Assembly (NCBI RefSeq): GCF_033963835.1
Contig: NZ_JAXBME010000011.1
Coordinates: forward strand, 124,001 to 188,000
Direction of reading: 5' to 3'
Source of the DNA: Cytobacillus sp. IB215665
GTDB lineage: Bacteria; Bacillota; Bacilli; Bacillales; SM2101
DNA: 64,000 bases
The notes beneath the pieces are model-generated. The model ran no database searches and had not been told where the DNA came from. It saw only the letters and a program-made list of their open reading frames with translations. This document shows, piece after piece, positions 23,218 through 33,247 of the stretch. Position 1 is the first letter of the stretch; every line of letters starts with the position of its first letter. Both the position numbers and the translations under genes were made by a program.

Positions 23218-24585
23218 GTGAAAAAATCAAACATACAACAAAATTTAACATTATTTGCACTTACATGGCCGATTTTTATTGAACTGTTACTCCGAATGTT
23301 AATGGGAAGCGCTGATACGCTGATGCTTAGTCAATATTCAGATCTGTCAGTTGCCGCAGTTGGTGTATCTAATCAAATAATATCAATCGTCATTGTCATG
23401 TTTAACTTTATCGCAACAGGTACTGCCATTATTATTGCTCAACAACTCGGATCAAAAGATCTAAATCGTGCAAACGAAACTGCAGTTGTAGCGATTTCTG
23501 TAAACTTATTTTTTAGTATCTCTTTAAGTGCTATCCTATTTATATTTAAGAAAGACATTTTATTATTAATGGGGCTACCAGTTGAACTAATGGGTGAAGC
23601 ATTAAGTTATTTACAAATCGTTGGTGGTTTTATGTTTCTTGAAGGGCTACTAATGACGATAGGAGCTATATTACGCAGCCACGGTTTTACAAAAGACACG
23701 ATGTATATCACAATGGGAGTAAATCTTATAAATGTAATTGGGAATTATCTTTTTATTTTTGGTGCGTTCGGTGTACCTGTATTAGGTGTAAAGGGAGTTG
23801 CTATCTCAACAATATTAAGTAGATTTATTGGTTTACTTATCATTGTTTATGTTTTATTAAAGCGAACAAATGGTTCATTACCTTTTCATATTTTCTTTAA
23901 GTTCCCAAAACAGCCAATTCGTCAATTACTTAAAATTGGTATCCCAACGGCAGGGGAACATTTATCATATAATACCTCTCAAATGCTAATTACTTTCTTT
24001 ATAGCTATGATCGGTACTGATGCGATAACAACTAAGGTATACACACAGAACTTAATGATGTTCATCTTTTTATTCGCACTCGCAATAGGTCAAGGAACTC
24101 AAATAATGATAGGGCATCATGTAGGAGCTAATGAACTCAACAAAGCGTTTCACCGATGCTTGAAGAGTTTAAGATTAGCGGTCGCTATTTCCTTGTCTGC
24201 CGCTTTAATCTTTTTCTTCTCAGGAAAAAACTTGCTGCAGTTATTTACAGATAATGAAGGTATTATATCATTAGGTAGTCAGTTACTGTTGTTAACAATT
24301 ATACTTGAACCTGGACGTGCATTTAACTTAGTTGTCATTAATTCGTTAAGAGCAGCTGGAGATGTAAAGTTTCCTGTATATATGGGGATTTTATCCATGT
24401 GGGGCATAAGCGTACCTTTGGCATACATGTTAGGCATACAAATGGATATGGGCTTAGTTGGTATTTGGATCGCATTTATCGTTGATGAATGGTTCCGTGG
24501 TATACTTATGTTAATTCGCTGGCGTTCTAAAGTATGGGTTCAAAAAAGCTTTGTTAGTGAAGCTAATGCTCAATCAACATCATAA
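23218..24585 (+). CDS. MATE-family multidrug efflux transporter
   Basis: A 455-residue protein with twelve membrane segments in two homologous halves. Typical features are LTWPIFIELLLRMLMGSADTLMLSQYSD at the N-terminus, GAFGVPVLGVKGVAISTILSR in the middle and NSLRAAGDVKFPVYMGILSMW in the C-terminal half. It would expel cationic drugs or metabolites using Na+ or H+. The start is a GTG; AAGGAG lies 13 bases upstream, which is rather far. Divergent AraC regulator on the left, strong terminator on the right. Confidence 0.87.
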   Translation: MKKSNIQQNLTLFALTWPIFIELLLRMLMGSADTLMLSQYSDLSVAAVGVSNQIISIVIVMFNFIATGTAIIIAQQLGSKDLNRANETAVVAISVNLFFSISLSAILFIFKKDILLLMGLPVELMGEALSYLQIVGGFMFLEGLLMTIGAILRSHGFTKDTMYITMGVNLINVIGNYLFIFGAFGVPVLGVKGVAISTILSRFIGLLIIVYVLLKRTNGSLPFHIFFKFPKQPIRQLLKIGIPTAGEHLSYNTSQMLITFFIAMIGTDAITTKVYTQNLMMFIFLFALAIGQGTQIMIGHHVGANELNKAFHRCLKSLRLAVAISLSAALIFFFSGKNLLQLFTDNEGIISLGSQLLLLTIILEPGRAFNLVVINSLRAAGDVKFPVYMGILSMWGISVPLAYMLGIQMDMGLVGIWIAFIVDEWFRGILMLIRWRSKVWVQKSFVSEANAQSTS

Positions 24586-24612
24586 ATTAATTTGAAATTT
24601 TTATCCTCTACA

Positions 24613-24647
24613 AGCGCTTTAGTTTTTAGTCTAAGGCGCTTTTTTTT
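24613..24647 (+). terminator. Terminator of the MATE gene
   Basis: Arms AGCGCTTTAG / CTAAGGCGCT followed by TTTTTTT. Confidence 0.85.
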
Positions 24648-24842
24648 AGGCAGTTTTTTCTCACCCTAAAAACTAAACGCGTATATAACTAGTTTTCGAG
24701 GCATCTATTCTTCAAAAAAACGATGACTTATGCGTAATGTTACACCTTTATCTTGTGCTTCAACAGAATAGCACCAAATTTCAAACCTTGAGATGAGTAT
24801 AGGTCATTGACAAAACGACCTTTTTACAAGTACACTTCAATA

Positions 24843-24871
24843 TGTTAACGCTATAGATTTATAAGTTAACA
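24843..24871 (+). promoter_or_regulatory. BirA operator before bioY
   Basis: Inverted half-sites TGTTAAC and GTTAACA separated by exactly 15 bp, the spacing of BirA (biotin repressor) boxes. It lies 40 bp before the bioY start. Biotin-loaded BirA would repress bioY here. Confidence 0.85.
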
Positions 24872-24911
24872 ATTCTTTTGTGTAGATTTAATGGAGAAGG
24901 GAGAATACATC

Positions 24912-25517
24912 ATGGGAAAGAATTCAAGGAAGTTCAGGGTGGTTGACGTAACATATGGAGCTATGTTTGTTGCATTAATGGCAATTGGGGCTAATATTAT
25001 TTCTTGGCTACCTTTCTTAAAAGTTGGGAATGTACCACTCTCAATGCAACCATTTTTTGCTATTTTAGCAGGATTGTTGTTAGGAAGTAGAGTTGGCTCT
25101 TTATCAATGGTAGTTTATGCTCTTGTTGGTATCGCTGGTTTACCTGTCTTTGCCGAATTTAAAAGTGGATTACCAATTATTATGTTACCTACAGGTGGAT
25201 TTATTATTTCATATATTTTTGTAGCTTATTTTGCTGGTAAAATTGTCGAGCGCAAAGAACAGCCGACTTTGTCAACATTTATGATTGCATCATTTGTTGG
25301 TATTTTCCTCGTTTATATGATTGGTACTAATTATATGTATCTTTCTATAAACACTTGGACTGGTGCAGAAATAGGATACTCAGCTGCATGGAAAACTATG
25401 ATCTTTTTTGCGATAAAGGATTTTGTATTTACGATTATTGCAGCAATGATTGCACCAAGAATTTATCATATAGTTAATAATACTAAATCTGCATCTACTT
25501 ATAATAAAGCAATGTAA
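24912..25517 (+). CDS. bioY: Biotin transporter substrate-binding subunit BioY
   Basis: A 201-residue membrane protein, the S component of a biotin ECF transporter. Six hydrophobic segments are seen; conserved parts are VPLSMQPFFAILAGLLLG, VYALVGIAGLPVF and LPTGGFIISY. The start is the ATG at 24912 with AAGGGAG eight bases before it, not the ATG 21 bp upstream. It would work alone or with the shared EcfAAT module, which is not in the window. The BirA box upstream shows biotin control. Confidence 0.93.
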   Translation: MGKNSRKFRVVDVTYGAMFVALMAIGANIISWLPFLKVGNVPLSMQPFFAILAGLLLGSRVGSLSMVVYALVGIAGLPVFAEFKSGLPIIMLPTGGFIISYIFVAYFAGKIVERKEQPTLSTFMIASFVGIFLVYMIGTNYMYLSINTWTGAEIGYSAAWKTMIFFAIKDFVFTIIAAMIAPRIYHIVNNTKSASTYNKAM

Positions 25518-25538
25518 TCTTTGAAATTTAGCAAATCG

Positions 25539-25584
25539 AAACCCTTGATCGAAGGAATGAACACAACCTTTAGATCAAGGGTTT
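25539..25584. terminator. Terminator after bioY
   Basis: Arms AAACCCTTGATC / GATCAAGGGTTT, 22 bp after the bioY stop, with a large loop. The convergent AI-2E permease gene ends at 25639, so it may serve both. Confidence 0.7.
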
Positions 25585-25638
25585 CCCCATTTTCACGACC
25601 TTTATATGTAATGTACAGTGATGTCGTTCAAATGACTA

Positions 25639-26724
25639 TTAACGTGATTCCTGTATACTGATTTTATAAAGCTTAACTGCATGGGAGATAACAACTTTTG
25701 CAACAGCATAAGTAGGGATGGCAAAAATAATACCTAGTATCCCGACTAAATTCCCGGCAGTTAATATTAAAATGATAATAGTTAACGGGTGTATATTCAA
25801 TGTCTTTCCCATTACTTGTGGCGATATCACATTACCCTCGACTTGTTGTGCAATTAGCATGATTATAGCAACATAAATTGCCATTATAGGCTCCTGGAAA
25901 AGCGCAACAAGAAATGCAGGAATAACAGCTAGATAAGGTCCTAGAAACGGTATCACGTTCGTAAACATACCGAAAATAGCTAAGATGATCGAATAATCAA
26001 GACCAATAATGAGATAGCCTATAAATAGCATCAACCCAACAGAGACACTGACCATTACTTGACCTTGTACATAGGAAGAAATTGTTTTATCCATATCTTT
26101 CAACACTGCAAGAATATTACCACGCTTATTTTCAGGAAAGAATTTAGCGACGCTCGGTTGAAAACGATCCCCATCCTTTAACATATATAACAATATAAAA
26201 GGAACGAGGAACAGATAAAAGATCGTATTTACGAATCCACCAACAAAGCTAATGATCCCACTAGATATATTTCCGATATTTTCAGTTAGTTTTTGTTCGA
26301 AGTCTCCACTGAAAGATAAAGCAGCTTCTTGAAAATCAGGGAATAAATCCATGTTTTTTTGTACATACTCGATCCCCTCAAACATAACATTTATCATTGA
26401 TGGTAAGTTATTCATTAGTCGCTCTAGCTGATCATTAATAACAGGAGTTACTAATTTGTAGAAGATATAAAAGAATAAAATGATTACCAAATAAACGATT
26501 ATAATCGCTAACCAATTTGGAATTCTTCTTTTTTCTAACCACTTAATAAGTGGCCTACATAAATAAAATAAGACCCCAGATATAACGAATGGTAGAAAAA
26601 TTGTTTTAATTAGTACGAAAACTGGGGTAAACACAAATAACGTTTTCTCAAGGAGAAATGCAATTAATAGAATCAAGATGATTCCTACCATTGTTCTAAA
26701 CCAACGCTTTTCACTTAAACTCAT
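25639..26724 (-). CDS. AI-2E family (UPF0118) permease
   Basis: A 361-residue membrane protein with about eight helices: two or three at the N-terminus, a soluble stretch (about 75-150), then a cluster that includes PFILLYMLKDGDRF, GQVMVSVSVGLMLFIGYLIIGLDYSI and QQVEGNVISPQVMGKTLNIHPLTI. These are family signatures. Members export or import small solutes, and some act as Na+/H+ antiporters; the AI-2 link is historical. I start it at 26724 (MSLSEKRW); an in-frame GTG at 26751 is possible and neither has a strong ribosome binding site. Confidence 0.85.
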   Translation of the reverse strand: MSLSEKRWFRTMVGIILILLIAFLLEKTLFVFTPVFVLIKTIFLPFVISGVLFYLCRPLIKWLEKRRIPNWLAIIIVYLVIILFFYIFYKLVTPVINDQLERLMNNLPSMINVMFEGIEYVQKNMDLFPDFQEAALSFSGDFEQKLTENIGNISSGIISFVGGFVNTIFYLFLVPFILLYMLKDGDRFQPSVAKFFPENKRGNILAVLKDMDKTISSYVQGQVMVSVSVGLMLFIGYLIIGLDYSIILAIFGMFTNVIPFLGPYLAVIPAFLVALFQEPIMAIYVAIIMLIAQQVEGNVISPQVMGKTLNIHPLTIIILILTAGNLVGILGIIFAIPTYAVAKVVISHAVKLYKISIQESR

Positions 26725-27026
26725 TTTTTCACTCTCATTCCATAGAATCACTTATTTCATATTCCTATTATTAAGCTTTACCATTATAACTAATCATAAA
26801 CTGTCGCAAATATATTATTGTTAGTCTCATGTATAATATGAAATTTTTAGTTCAACAAATTTAACTCTGGTAACCGCTTATGGAATATAAAATTCTATGA
26901 CATATATTTTAACATAATTGCCTAAAATTCGTTAAATAAATAGGGAATAAGGTTCTAAGTAGAACTATTATGGCTGTAAAATCACAAACCATGTGTCACA
27001 AATTTGCTCAAGGCTCCCCTTGCCCC

Positions 27027-29600
27027 TTACCACAATTGTTTTGCATCGTAATAGACTTTACATGTTGAGCAATAGATGGCTGACTGTCCATTTTTCATTT
27101 CCTCAATTAATTTTGAATGACATTGCTTACATCTTGCATCAATATATTGTAAATATTTAGCTAATATTTTGTCAGGCAATACCCGTTTACTATAGCAATG
27201 CTTACATTCAAGTAGAATTCTTCCTTCCTCATTTATATAGCTGCTCTGTTGGTGATTGCATACGTAACAATAGTGCCAAGTTGCAATATACTTCTTCAGT
27301 GATATCGTTGGATGATGTAGAAGTATTGTTTCTCTAACTTGCATTTGATTAAGTTTAGCCAATGGGATATTTAAGTATTTTAATAGCAACCGAACTGTTT
27401 GTGGTGCGTTCATTTTTGCTGCAACCTGTATATCTGTATGAGCGATCGCCCATATGATTCTTTCATCAATAATGACAAATGGCTGTAAAACTCTTTTTTG
27501 TACTAAATGGTAGTTTTGTAGTGGAATTTGTTCAGGTTCTTCAGTAATTATTGTAATGACCAATTTATTAGATAAACCTTTTAACAATGGCCAAAGTTGA
27601 TTATGAAAGTTGTTTAATTGTGGTACAGAGATTATTATTCTTTTGTTTGCGTTTAATATATCTTTAAATAATATATCGTTCGCTTCATTATTCCGATACC
27701 AAGTTAATTGTTTACTACCACGTTCATCTGTTAATGATGCTACAATGCTGTCGTAGCTCTGCTTGTGATTTTGCTTATGCATATGATTTAACAGTTTACT
27801 AATCGCTTTATCTTTACCTACCTTGCTCTTAATAAAAGGTTGATCAGCAATGGTTAATAACTTGCCTTTTGCTCTTGTGACAGCTACATTTACTAGTCGT
27901 GATGATTGTTTATTAGTTAACAATTGTCCAGCAGTAAGTTGGCCATTACTATCCACAATATCAAATATCATGAAATCTCGTTCAGATCCTTGAAATTTGT
28001 GAATAGTTGCAGCTGTAATTGTCGTACCTTCTGCTAATTTTGATAATGGCATTCTTTCATTTAGCCAAGTGGATATGATTCGAGCTTGGGCACGATATGG
28101 CGTCACGTACCCTATAGATTTATGCCCATTTCGATAGGCAACAAATATATTGTGCAGTGCAAGACAGGCTGAGATTATGTTAAACCTTGATTCATAGATT
28201 TCATCCTTCATCGCGAAAGCTTGAAAATAGGAGCTATCAATCAATATCATTGCATCACCTTGATAAGGCTTTTTTCTAGCAATGATTGCTCTCTTTCTAA
28301 CTGTTCGGTGATCACTTACATAGGATTGATACATTTCTACATTAGAAAATGCGGAAATATCAGGATGCATCCTTCTCTGTTTCGTTAGCATATACAAATT
28401 CGGGTGTTTTCCTTTTTTTTTCAAGGTTGTCACGATGTTTGTCTTCCGGAATATATCTTCTTTAAGCCATCTGTTTACATATAAATTGTCTGAAAGAGCA
28501 ATAGGTGGTAACTGTTGAAAATCACCACAAACAACAATTCTCTTACCAAGAGTAGCTGCAAAGGCTATTTGTGGGACATATGCCATACTTGCTTCATCAA
28601 TCACGATAAGATCATATTTTCTATCAAAAATTTGCTTATCTACTGCCGCTTTTGTTAGAGTTACCCCTATTACTCGTGCTCGCTGAATAACTTCTTTCTC
28701 TGCCTCAGATAAATCAGAACGATACCCTTCTAATTCAGTCTGTAATGATGTAACTGATTGTATCGGAACGTGTTGCTTAGTTTCTATTTTCTCTTTAACA
28801 TAATCCTTTTGTTCAGTAATCACCATTTTTCGGTCACGTATTTGATGATGGATCTGTTCAGCTATTGTTGAAGACAGCAGACTATCGTGGGCAATTACGT
28901 GTTCGTCTCGACTCAAACCGTATCTAATAATATCACCTGTTTTCCAACGTCCATGTTCAGACAAGAAATTCGTAACAGCAAGCATTACTACATCAAGTGC
29001 AGCATTGCTATGTGTTAAGACGAGAATTTTTTGTCCTTTTACATAATTTTGCACGATAACTCTGGAAAGCGTGAATGTTTTTCCTGTACCAGGTGGTCCC
29101 CAAACATAAGTTGTATCATTATATAAACTTCGATTAACAACCTCTTTCAAAGGAGTTTCAGCATGCTGTTGATGATGATTAACAGCCGCATTACCTCTTA
29201 ACAACTTTGACACTTGCCTAAGTTTTTGTTGATCGTTTGTAGCTTCATCAAGCCTAGTTAATAAAGCTTCAATTAAACGCCAAGGTTCCGTACTCAGTTC
29301 TAAATCGCTGACTGTTTTCCCCAAATATGTCGCTAGTGTGAGAATAAGTTGGTTACCTTCAACAGATATAATTTCTCCATGATAATCTGCTTCATTATAC
29401 TTAATTCTTACTGCTGCACCTTCTACCAAATAAATATCTGAACTTGTATAAAAAACATAAATATATTCATCTTGATGAGAAGAAATCATCTTTCCATGTC
29501 GAATGTGAACACTAGAGCCACCTTTGTCTTTCAACGTAGATATTTCTGCTTGAAGTGCCTTTTGCCATTGCTCAAAAATCTCATGAATAGTTAATTTCAT
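27027..29600 (-). CDS. SF1 (UPF1-like) helicase with C-terminal zinc ribbons
   Basis: An 857-residue superfamily 1 helicase. After a 160-residue N-terminal part come motif I GPPGTGKT (168-175), motif II DEAS, motif III GDFQQLPP, motif IV RRMHPDIS, then TIHKFQGSERD and VNVAVTRAKG (motifs V and VI). Beyond the helicase core is a KRIIISVPQLNN...LVITIITEE segment that resembles a degenerate phospholipase-D-like fold without HKD. At the end there are two zinc ribbons (CYVC...CKHC and CKQC...CSTC). It probably acts on RNA or DNA; its biological role is unknown. Monocistronic, divergent from the alanyl-tRNA editing gene. Confidence 0.85.
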   Translation of the reverse strand: MKLTIHEIFEQWQKALQAEISTLKDKGGSSVHIRHGKMISSHQDEYIYVFYTSSDIYLVEGAAVRIKYNEADYHGEIISVEGNQLILTLATYLGKTVSDLELSTEPWRLIEALLTRLDEATNDQQKLRQVSKLLRGNAAVNHHQQHAETPLKEVVNRSLYNDTTYVWGPPGTGKTFTLSRVIVQNYVKGQKILVLTHSNAALDVVMLAVTNFLSEHGRWKTGDIIRYGLSRDEHVIAHDSLLSSTIAEQIHHQIRDRKMVITEQKDYVKEKIETKQHVPIQSVTSLQTELEGYRSDLSEAEKEVIQRARVIGVTLTKAAVDKQIFDRKYDLIVIDEASMAYVPQIAFAATLGKRIVVCGDFQQLPPIALSDNLYVNRWLKEDIFRKTNIVTTLKKKGKHPNLYMLTKQRRMHPDISAFSNVEMYQSYVSDHRTVRKRAIIARKKPYQGDAMILIDSSYFQAFAMKDEIYESRFNIISACLALHNIFVAYRNGHKSIGYVTPYRAQARIISTWLNERMPLSKLAEGTTITAATIHKFQGSERDFMIFDIVDSNGQLTAGQLLTNKQSSRLVNVAVTRAKGKLLTIADQPFIKSKVGKDKAISKLLNHMHKQNHKQSYDSIVASLTDERGSKQLTWYRNNEANDILFKDILNANKRIIISVPQLNNFHNQLWPLLKGLSNKLVITIITEEPEQIPLQNYHLVQKRVLQPFVIIDERIIWAIAHTDIQVAAKMNAPQTVRLLLKYLNIPLAKLNQMQVRETILLHHPTISLKKYIATWHYCYVCNHQQSSYINEEGRILLECKHCYSKRVLPDKILAKYLQYIDARCKQCHSKLIEEMKNGQSAIYCSTCKVYYDAKQLW

Positions 29601-29704
29601 CTCAGTTTCCCTTCTAATTACGCTTTAATAATTGCAAAAAATAGTATAATATACGAAAATCATAATTATATCAATTAAATCCAACGTGGGAAAGGTGTAA
29701 AATA

Positions 29705-30892
29705 ATGAAAATGAACCTCTATTATTCAGAACCAAATATGACTTCTTGGCAAACTGTCATTACACATAAATATGAAAAGGATGATCAATACTTCGTTATT
29801 CTTGAAGAAACAGCATTTTATCCAGAAGGTGGAGGACAACCAGCAGATCATGGAACGATTAATGGTGTAGAAGTAGTTGATGTGCAAGAAGATGGAACAA
29901 GTATTGTGCATCAAGTGACAGCGCCATTAAACATTGGTGAGGCGGATTGTCAAATTGACAAACAACGACGTATAGATCATACACAACATCATACTGGACA
30001 ACATTTATTATCAGCTGTATGTATTGAATTGTTTGAAATGGAGACTTTAAGCTTTCACCTTGGATCAGATACTGCATCCATTGACTTAGATACACCTAGC
30101 TTGTCTGATGATCAATTGTTCCAAGTAGAGCAACAGGTGAACAAATATATATTTGAAAATAGGCAAATAAAAACTTATTATGTGTCTAGTGATGAATTAG
30201 CTTCATTACGATTACGTAAACTTCCTAAAGTATCAGAAAATATTAGGATCGTTGAAATTACTGGCATAGATGTGTCAGCTTGTTGCGGTACACATGTGGA
30301 ATCTACAGGACAAATAGGTATGCTAAAGGTACTTAAAACCGAAAAACATCGTGGCAAAACACGACTATATTTTGTATGTGGCTTTAGAGCTTTAGCTGAT
30401 TATGGATCAGCACACTCAATCATAACAAATATCGGTTTAAAGCTAAGTACGAGTAGGGAGAATTTCGTAAATAATCTAGACAAAATGGACCAAGAGAGAA
30501 AACAATTACAAAAAGATTTAAGCGAGGTAAAAAGTCAATTATTTTCATATGTGGCAGATGAATTAATTCGCGAAGCAAATGACCATGTTATACACTATAT
30601 ATCAAATGATTATAGTAGTAGAGACTTACAACTTATGTCAAAACAAATTTTAGCAAAACAGCAGGCTATCGTGTTATTATTATCAACTATCGAAAATCGA
30701 CTATTAATAGCACAAGACGGTGGATTCGATATACATATCGGGGCAATGGTAAAAGAGCATGCGAAAGAGTATGAAGGTAAAGGCGGAGGAAACGACAAAC
30801 AAGCACAAGTATCATTTTCATCAACAAGTGATGCTACAAAATTTTTGACTTTTGCAAAAGAGTATACTAAGAATATTAAGGTTAGTAAATAG
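29705..30892 (+). CDS. Alanyl-tRNA editing protein (AlaX-L type)
   Basis: A 395-residue free-standing editing enzyme that hydrolyses mischarged Ser- or Gly-tRNA(Ala). It resembles the C-terminal half of AlaRS: a beta-barrel with EGGGQPADHG, the zinc/active site H96-x3-H100 (HHTGQH) and CCGTHV, a coiled-coil linker (about 265-295), and a DHHA1-type end with GKGGGNDKQAQ. The start ATG follows GGGAAAGGTG. It is not next to alaS. The long form with the DHHA1 domain is usual in Bacilli. Confidence 0.9.
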   Translation: MKMNLYYSEPNMTSWQTVITHKYEKDDQYFVILEETAFYPEGGGQPADHGTINGVEVVDVQEDGTSIVHQVTAPLNIGEADCQIDKQRRIDHTQHHTGQHLLSAVCIELFEMETLSFHLGSDTASIDLDTPSLSDDQLFQVEQQVNKYIFENRQIKTYYVSSDELASLRLRKLPKVSENIRIVEITGIDVSACCGTHVESTGQIGMLKVLKTEKHRGKTRLYFVCGFRALADYGSAHSIITNIGLKLSTSRENFVNNLDKMDQERKQLQKDLSEVKSQLFSYVADELIREANDHVIHYISNDYSSRDLQLMSKQILAKQQAIVLLLSTIENRLLIAQDGGFDIHIGAMVKEHAKEYEGKGGGNDKQAQVSFSSTSDATKFLTFAKEYTKNIKVSK

Positions 30893-30930
30893 ATATCGCA
30901 CTCCTACCAAAAAGATAAAGTTAACACCAT

Positions 30931-30964
30931 TAACACCCCCAAATCATATGATTTGGGGGTGTTA
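30931..30964. repeat. Perfect 34-bp palindrome
   Basis: Two 17-nt arms with no spacer (left TAACACCCCCAAATCAT). It sits 38 bp after the AlaX stop. It has no T-tract on either strand, so it is not a standard terminator. A half-copy TTAACACC lies just before it. Confidence 0.6.
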
Positions 30965-31210
30965 GCAAGTGGGGTAATTGTTTTTGGCTACCTCTCATTG
31001 AAAGTGTTTTAACCTACCATTTTTTACAACGATGTTAAAATAAGCTACATGATATTTGTACTTACAATGCTATTTTAGTTGCAATAGGAACCAGCTTTCG
31101 CAAACAGTCATTCATATTAATTATTAGAGCTTATAGTTCACCACCTCCTTAGCTTGCATAAGACAAATGAGGCATATTAGGTTTTATACTTCGCCGATGT
31201 ATATACTTTA

Positions 31211-31312
31211 GGCTTTCTTCGCATTGATTGTTGCTAAACGTTCTATGGTATAAGCGCGTATACATATTATTAAGCTTTAATAAAACTAGCAACAAAGTTT
31301 ACGAAAAGAGCC
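31211..31312. repeat. Dispersed repeat of the GGCTnTTTTCG family, copy B
   Basis: A 102-bp element, the clearest copy. Left end GGCTTTCTTCGCATTGATTG; right end, read inverted, GGCTCTTTTCGTAAACTTTG. The two ends pair over about 24 bp with mismatches. It lies directly behind the stop of the APH-like gene and could also act as a terminator there. Confidence 0.7.
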
Positions 31313-31326
31313 AAACTTAAACGAGC

Positions 31327-32334
31327 TCACTTTTTTAAGTTAATGTTATACTTTTCGACAAATTCTTTTACTCTTGGTAAACTAGTTTCAATAAAATCTA
31401 CAGGATCATTACTAACTTCCAATATATAATTCAAGAAGTTCACTCTTCTAGCGGTCATAAATAGCTCTAGCTCGTAGTCAGTTATATTAGGTAAATCACG
31501 AACCTCTCTATATCCTTGTAAATAAAAACGTTTTACTTCATCAAAATTTTGCGTCTCCTCATACTTGTAGTAATACAACATAATGGATATGTCTTGTATT
31601 GGCAACCCAAACATAGAATCCTCAAAATCTATCAAATGCATTTGTTCCCCGTTAACTTTAATATTCGATGGGTTTAGATCACCATGTATTAATTGAAGGT
31701 CTTCACTATTATTTTTATAGTAAGTCGATAATTGATCATTTAAAAAAGGAATGATCCCATCCATTATTTGATGGTATTCTATTGACAAAAACTTCTGGAA
31801 TTTTTCATGTTTATAGATTGCTTCTTCTCCGTGATAATAAAATACTTTATCCCACGTTTTTGGAGTAATTTCTGAAGGAATCTGTATCCCATAAGTTGTT
31901 TTATGAAGGCTAGCAGTTAACTCACCTAATTGTATAAAGCGCTTCTCATTTTCATTCCCATCTAAATCATCACCGTCTAACCAACTATATAAAGCAACAC
32001 GTTTAGGTGTAGAAGTATATTTTGATTTAATAACTTGTAATTTCTTCCCATCTTTCCCTGAGATCATTCTCGGAGCAGAGATGTGATTAGCTTCATTTAC
32101 AATGTCCATAAAGAATATTTCAGTAAGATTATCCTCTAAAGAACTAGATTCCTCTTGAAAGATTTTCATGACATATGTATAACCTAAATGATCTTTAAGT
32201 TTATATAAGATGTTAGTCTCTTCACTAAGAAAAACTAACTCCTCAAATTGTAGATCATACTTCTCTGTCGCAAGTTCTGCAACCTTATATAATGCTTTAT
32301 CTCTTGCTATTACACCACTTTGTTCTTGTTGCAT
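31327..32334 (-). CDS. APH-family phosphotransferase
   Basis: A 335-residue protein kinase-like small-molecule kinase. The catalytic loop is LIHGDLNPSNIKV, followed by the metal-binding LIDFEDS. The N-lobe has YVMKIFQEES as a likely ATP-binding Lys strand. Relatives include homoserine kinase type II, fructosamine kinase and aminoglycoside phosphotransferases. The substrate is not evident and there is no evidence for antibiotic resistance. It is transcribed alone. The upstream hairpin at 32465-32502 separates it from the YtrA-type operon. Confidence 0.8.
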   Translation of the reverse strand: MQQEQSGVIARDKALYKVAELATEKYDLQFEELVFLSEETNILYKLKDHLGYTYVMKIFQEESSSLEDNLTEIFFMDIVNEANHISAPRMISGKDGKKLQVIKSKYTSTPKRVALYSWLDGDDLDGNENEKRFIQLGELTASLHKTTYGIQIPSEITPKTWDKVFYYHGEEAIYKHEKFQKFLSIEYHQIMDGIIPFLNDQLSTYYKNNSEDLQLIHGDLNPSNIKVNGEQMHLIDFEDSMFGLPIQDISIMLYYYKYEETQNFDEVKRFYLQGYREVRDLPNITDYELELFMTARRVNFLNYILEVSNDPVDFIETSLPRVKEFVEKYNINLKK

Positions 32335-32464
32335 AAAAATAACTTCCCTTCTACTAAAAATAATAGATTGAAATAATCTATTTAGTTTGTTACCTAATGT
32401 CTACACTAATTGATGAATGAGCATCAATAAATAGCAAGAATCATTTGTAATCAAACTTGCCATA

Positions 32465-32502
32465 AAAAACTGATCATCAATTGAGTGGGATGATCAGTTT
32501 TT
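32465..32502. terminator. Strong hairpin in the divergent intergenic region
   Basis: Arms AAAAACTGATCATC / GATGATCAGTTTTT with a 10-nt loop, A- and T-runs on both sides. No gene ends here on either strand, so it is either left from a lost gene or ends a small untranslated transcript. Confidence 0.5.
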
Positions 32503-32790
32503 ATCTTCTTTACTTATTTTTTGTATAAACGATTTTTTTTACAGTGTCTGGTCAGAGGAAATATAGTTCAGCTAACGGAATTCTTATAAAATTGCACTAC
32601 TTCATTTTTCATCAATCCCATTATTAAAAAGTTCATTTCCTTTGCACGATTGAGTTATTACTACTTAGTTAAAATTACTAGTTAGAGTTTGTAAGTTTAG
32701 TACCTGCTTAACGCAAAAAAATGTGGCATCTAGAGTATTTGTGTATTCACCTATTAATTAGAATCATCTTTACAGAAAGAAAAACATCCT

Positions 32791-32822
32791 GTATAGTTAG
32801 TTACATGAGTGACTAACTATAC
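32791..32822 (+). promoter_or_regulatory. Operator of YtrA-type module 1
   Basis: 14-bp arms GTATAGTTAGTTAC and GTGACTAACTATAC (one mismatch) around ATGA, 38 bp before the GntR start. The inner part matches the palindrome at 37591-37612 in front of the second module. Confidence 0.75.
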
Positions 32823-32860
32823 AACTAAGCTGTATTTTTACTTAAAGTGAGGTGGCATAA

Positions 32861-33247
32861 ATGAAATCAACTCTTGATGAATCTCAGCCTATTTTCCAAC
32901 AAATTGCTTTGATGATAATGGATGACATCGTTGACGGAAGGTTAAAAGTTGAAGAGCAAGTTCCATCAACAAATGAGCTTTCACGGTTCTACAATATTAA
33001 TCCCGCAACTGCACGAAAGGGTTTGCAGTCCCTTGTTGATAAAGGAATTATTTACAAGCAACGAGGTGTTGGAATGTTTGTTGCAAAAGGAGCGAGAGAA
33101 AAATTGCTTATAGAAAGAAAGCAACATTTTTATGAAGAATACATCATGCCTTTACTGGAAGAAGCACGCCGCATTCACATTGATGAAGAAATGATAATTG
33201 ACTTAATAAGAGGACAACAGAAAAAAAATGAGGAGAGTGGAACATGA
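32861..33247 (+). CDS. YtrA-subfamily GntR regulator, module 1
   Basis: A 128-residue regulator with an N-terminal GntR winged helix (PIFQQIALMIMDDIVDGRLKVEEQVPSTNELS...INPATARKGLQSLVDKGI) and the short C-terminal helices of the YtrA branch instead of a large ligand domain. Such proteins usually repress an adjacent ABC transporter operon, often linked with cell-wall antibiotics. The stop overlaps the ATPase start (ATGA). An inverted-repeat operator lies just upstream, so autorepression is likely. Confidence 0.85.
   Translation: MKSTLDESQPIFQQIALMIMDDIVDGRLKVEEQVPSTNELSRFYNINPATARKGLQSLVDKGIIYKQRGVGMFVAKGAREKLLIERKQHFYEEYIMPLLEEARRIHIDEEMIIDLIRGQQKKNEESGT

Noticed and set aside
31327-32334. 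Aminoglycoside resistance kinase
   Set aside because: Only the general APH catalytic loop is seen; nothing points to an aminoglycoside substrate or a mobile context.
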